Source: Acidobacteriota bacterium
GTDB lineage: Bacteria > Acidobacteriota > Vicinamibacteria > Vicinamibacterales > Fen-181
DNA: 32,105 nt
Direction of reading: 5' to 3'
Assembly: GCA_003170135.1 (NCBI GenBank)
Contig: PMZR01000021.1
Coordinates: 1 to 32,105, forward strand
Both the position numbers and the translations under genes were made by a program. How positions within the stretch are numbered: the first letter of the stretch is position 1; every line of letters starts with the position of its first letter. The notes under the pieces are model-generated. The model had not been told where the DNA came from. It made no database searches and saw only the letters and a list, made by a program, of their open reading frames with translations. This document shows positions 29,133-32,105 of this stretch, piece by piece.

Positions 29133-31754
29133 ATGATACTCCCAATCCCCGGGCGACATCACCTGTGGTATTACTACCGCGCAGACATGCTTCCGCACTC
29201 GCCGGCCGATCATTCGCGACCGAGATCGCGCGCCGTCCTCGTGGCCCTGGCCGTCATGTTCGCCGCATGGACGCTCCTCTACGCGGTCTGCTGGATCGTC
29301 GCCACCCGACCGATGCTGAGCGTGGAGCTGGGGTTCGAGGCGCCCGAATTCCTCCCCGCCGAACATGCGCTTCTCGTGCAAAGCGTGACGAAGGGCAGCC
29401 CGGCCGAGCAGGCGGGGATGTTGCCCGGCGACAAGATTGCGGCGATTGACGGCAAGGCGCTCGAGAGCGCGAACTCGCAGACGGTTGCCTGGAGCGCGCA
29501 TCAGCCCGGCGATCGCGTGCATCTCACCATCCTCCGAGCCGGCCAGGTATCGCCAGTCGTGCTGACTGGCACGTTCCGGCCAGCCGGCGGCGGCGGCCTC
29601 GGTACCCAGTTGCGCACCTGGTACCCGGTGCCGTTCGTGGTCGTGGGCCTGACGGTGCTCTTCCTCCGCCTCGAAGACCGCAACGTCTGGCTGCTGGCGC
29701 TGCTCTTCGGCAGCTTCACCACCACCTCCGGGCCGCCCGAGGGCTTCAACGGCGTCGCGGCCAGCGTGCGTCCGCTCGTCCTGACCTACAACACGTTGTT
29801 CCTCGGGGTGGTCGGCCCCCTGTTCTACTGGTTCTTCGCGGTCTTTCCCGCGCGGTCGCCGCTCGAACGCCGCGTACCCTGGTTGAAGTGGGTGGCGATC
29901 GGCCTCGGGGTGTGCCTGGCGCTGCCGGGCGTGACGACCGGCCGGCTGCAACTGCCCGGGCCGCTGGCCGCGGCGCTCGGCGATCCAGACTCCAATCGCA
30001 TCCCGTTCTGGTTCGAGTTCTCGTTCCTCGCGCTGGGCCTGGTCTCACTGGCCGCCACCTTCGTCTCGACGCACGACGCGGGAACCCGGCGCAGGATTCG
30101 CGTCATCTTCTGGGGCACGACGGTCGCGCTCGTGCCGCCGCTGGCACGCCTGGTTGCCGAGAACGCGTGGGGCTTCCGGGCACCTCAGTGGCTCACGACG
30201 GTGAACGCCGCCATCATCCTTCTTTTCCCGTTGTCGTTCGCCTATGCCGTTGTGAAGCACCGGGTGCTGGAGATCCCGGTGCTGTTGCGTCGCAGCGCGC
30301 GCTACCTGCTCGTGCAGCGCGGGTTTGCGCTCTCGCTCTCGCTGGTCAGCATCGCGCTGACGCTCGCCTTCGTGTTCTCGTTCGCCGCACGGCTGCAACC
30401 GTTCGTGGAGGTCGACGGACCGTCTGGCATCGTGCTGGGCGCCATCTTCGGGACGATGGTGCTCTGGGGCGGCCTGCGCATTCACCGGCAGGTCAGCGGA
30501 CGCATCGACCGCGCCTTCTTCCGCTCGGCGTACGACGCGCGCATCATCCTCGAAGACCTGGCCGAACACTCGCGCACGGCCCGGGACCGCGACGAACTCG
30601 CCCGCCTGCTCGAACGCCATCTCGAGAAGGCGCTCGAGCCGGCGTGGCTCCTCGTCTACCTGGCCGGCAACGACAACCGGCTCGTCGCGGTCGCCGGGCG
30701 GCCGTCCCATGGGCTCGAACAGATCGCCACCGACGACCCGATGCTCGCCTATCTCGCCGCGCGCGGCCAGCCGTGGGACGTGCGCGAGACCGGCCTGCTT
30801 GCCTCGCATGGCGCCTCGCCGCTCGCCGCGCTCGACCCCGATTGCCTCGTGCCGATCCTCGGGCGCAACCGGCGGCTCGAGGGCGTGCTCGTCCTCGGCT
30901 CCAGGCGCTCCGAGGAACCGTATGCGGGGGAGGACAAGCGACTGCTGGCGTCGGTGGCGAGCCAGGCCGGCAGCGCGCTCGACAACATCTGTTTCGCCGA
31001 AGACCTGGCCGAACGCATCGAGCACGAACGGCGCGCGGCGCGCGAAATGGAGATCGCCCGGGAGGTGCAGACGAGACTGCTGCCGCAGGCGCCGCCACAA
31101 CTTCTGACCGCGGACTGCGCCGCCCAGTGCATTCAGGCCCGGTCGGTCGGGGGCGATTACTTCGACTTCCTCGATCTCGGCACCGGCCGCGCGGGCCTCG
31201 TCCTGGCCGACGTCTCGGGCAAGGGCGTCCACGCGGCGCTGCTCTCGGCCAGCCTGCAGGCGCACCTGCGCAGCCAGGCCGCGCTCGCGCCGCTCGATCC
31301 CGTCCGGCTCCTCTGCCGCGTGAACGACATCCTCTGGAAATCCACCGCGCCCCAGCACTACGCGACGCTCTTCTACGGCATCTACGACGACGGAGCGCGC
31401 CACCTGAGGTACGTGAACTGCGGCCACAATCCGCCGATGCTGCTGCATCCGGATGGAAGCGTCGAGCGGCTGGCGGTGACCGCTCCGGTCGTCGGCCTGT
31501 TCGAGACCTGGGAGTGCGCCGCAAGCGAGGTGCACCTCGGGCCGGGCGATCTGCTCGCAGTCTTCAGCGACGGCATCACCGAAGCGATGCACGACGAAGA
31601 AGAGTTCGGCGAGGCGCGGCTCATCGATTCGCTGCGCACACAGCGGGAGCTGCCGGCCGCCACGATCGTCGCGGCTGTGCTCGACCGCGTGCAGACGTTC
31701 AGTGCCGGTGACCAGTCGGATGACCTCACGCTGCTGGTCGTGCGGGCCAGGTGA
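29133..31754 (+). CDS. Membrane PDZ protein with GAF-like domain and SpoIIE/RsbU-type PP2C phosphatase
   Basis: 873 residues. A first membrane helix (about 35-57) is followed by a PDZ domain facing outward (VTKGSPAEQAGMLPGDKIAAIDG, about 87-150). A block of about seven hydrophobic segments comes next (170-440), then a GAF-like region (about 475-635, HLEKALEPAWLLVYLAGNDNRLVAVAG, LVPILGRNRRLEGVLVLGS). A coiled linker (EIAREVQTRLLPQAPP) leads to the SpoIIE phosphatase: GGDYFDFLD, LADVSGKGVHAALLSA, VNCGHNPPMLL, LAVFSDGITEA and SDDLTLLVV, with the conserved metal-binding aspartates. Such proteins dephosphorylate anti-sigma antagonists in partner-switching pathways. ATG 29133 has AGGGA five bases upstream; ATG 29187 is the alternative. 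A lipid-kinase gene follows closely, and a broken receiver gene lies divergent. Confidence 0.88.
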   Translation: MILPIPGRHHLWYYYRADMLPHSPADHSRPRSRAVLVALAVMFAAWTLLYAVCWIVATRPMLSVELGFEAPEFLPAEHALLVQSVTKGSPAEQAGMLPGDKIAAIDGKALESANSQTVAWSAHQPGDRVHLTILRAGQVSPVVLTGTFRPAGGGGLGTQLRTWYPVPFVVVGLTVLFLRLEDRNVWLLALLFGSFTTTSGPPEGFNGVAASVRPLVLTYNTLFLGVVGPLFYWFFAVFPARSPLERRVPWLKWVAIGLGVCLALPGVTTGRLQLPGPLAAALGDPDSNRIPFWFEFSFLALGLVSLAATFVSTHDAGTRRRIRVIFWGTTVALVPPLARLVAENAWGFRAPQWLTTVNAAIILLFPLSFAYAVVKHRVLEIPVLLRRSARYLLVQRGFALSLSLVSIALTLAFVFSFAARLQPFVEVDGPSGIVLGAIFGTMVLWGGLRIHRQVSGRIDRAFFRSAYDARIILEDLAEHSRTARDRDELARLLERHLEKALEPAWLLVYLAGNDNRLVAVAGRPSHGLEQIATDDPMLAYLAARGQPWDVRETGLLASHGASPLAALDPDCLVPILGRNRRLEGVLVLGSRRSEEPYAGEDKRLLASVASQAGSALDNICFAEDLAERIEHERRAAREMEIAREVQTRLLPQAPPQLLTADCAAQCIQARSVGGDYFDFLDLGTGRAGLVLADVSGKGVHAALLSASLQAHLRSQAALAPLDPVRLLCRVNDILWKSTAPQHYATLFYGIYDDGARHLRYVNCGHNPPMLLHPDGSVERLAVTAPVVGLFETWECAASEVHLGPGDLLAVFSDGITEAMHDEEEFGEARLIDSLRTQRELPAATIVAAVLDRVQTFSAGDQSDDLTLLVVRAR

Positions 31755-31765
31755 CGGGCTCAGGG

Positions 31766-32105
31766 ATGCGCATCCTCGTCATCGTCAACCCGATCTCGGG
31801 CCGGCGCCGTCGCCGCGCCGAGCGGCCGTCGCGGGCCGATGTGGCCCGAGACGTGCTCGGGGCCGGCGCGGACGTTCAACTGACCGAGGCGCCCGGCCAC
31901 GCGGAGGACCTGGCGCGGCACGCCGCCGCCAGCGGGTACGACGTTGTCTTCGCGTGGGGCGGTGACGGCACGATCAACGAAGTCGCGCGCGCGCTGGCCT
32001 CGACCGACACCGCGCTGGCAATCGTTCCGGCCGGGTCCGGCAACGGCCTGGCCCGCGCGCTCGGCATCCCGAAGGACCCCGCCGCCGCGCTCGCCTACGG
32101 CCTGG
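31766..32105 (+). CDS. Diacylglycerol kinase-family lipid kinase, 3' end outside window
   Basis: The first 113 residues are present. It starts MRILVIVNPISGRRRRRAE, contains the catalytic glycine motif FAWGGDGTINEVARAL (about 64-79) and the nucleotide-binding turn IVPAGSGNGLARALGIP, both hallmarks of the DAGK_cat/YegS/LCB5 family. These enzymes phosphorylate diacylglycerol or related lipids at the membrane. ATG 31766 is chosen; a GTG at 31751 overlaps the phosphatase stop (GTGA), which would couple the two genes translationally. The rest is cut by the window edge. Confidence 0.88.
   Translation, partial: MRILVIVNPISGRRRRRAERPSRADVARDVLGAGADVQLTEAPGHAEDLARHAAASGYDVVFAWGGDGTINEVARALASTDTALAIVPAGSGNGLARALGIPKDPAAALAYGL

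Noticed and set aside
1..32105. tRNA, rRNA or riboswitch
   Set aside because: The few non-coding gaps are short and repeat-filled; no cloverleaf or conserved rRNA or aptamer sequence was recognised by eye, though a covariance search was not possible.

Overview
This is a GC-rich window of ordinary chromosomal genes laced with short tandem-repeat arrays. The repeats, the decayed ADOP-type permease, the carbohydrate and outer-membrane proteins and an EF-P paralogue with an arginine-tipped loop suggest a soil or sediment Acidobacteriota, perhaps Vicinamibacteria. That placement is inferred from gene style; no marker gene or database search was available.

Layout. 1-5842 (minus strand) is the damage-inducible mutagenesis cassette imuA-imuB-dnaE2, with a recognisable promoter at 5912-5952; dnaE2 runs off the left edge. 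6061-7476 (plus) is an orphan heavy-metal RND adaptor. 7500-11860 (minus) is a translationally coupled pair: a GH51 arabinofuranosidase followed by a serine beta-lactamase-fold hydrolase. 11969-13360 is an ADOP permease pseudogene. 13431-16639 (plus) holds an MFS exporter, a secreted AstE/AspA-type zinc deacylase and a DUF3891 protein. 16625-17079 is a REP-like cluster plus a gene remnant. 17088-18415 (minus) is an AlkA-like glycosylase and a methyltransferase, divergent from a small outer-membrane protein.

19165-24945 (minus) is a phosphate-uptake island: porin, pstS, pstC, pstA, then a DUF47 (PhoU-like) gene and a Pit transporter. No pstB is present. The porin promoter carries 11-bp-spaced TTTAAC repeats like a Pho box. 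25169-31754 holds an unknown 155-residue protein, a coiled-coil/GAF-like protein, an EfpL-like factor, a broken response regulator and a PDZ-membrane-SpoIIE phosphatase. The right edge cuts a lipid kinase gene.

The most unusual signals are two. First, more than a dozen degenerate tandem arrays, mostly of 7-bp units and of at least nine different unit families, sit at gene 3' ends, in gene linkers, and repeatedly inside the imu cassette without breaking its reading frames. Second, DnaE2 carries an in-frame four-cysteine, TFIIS-like zinc ribbon next to one of these arrays.
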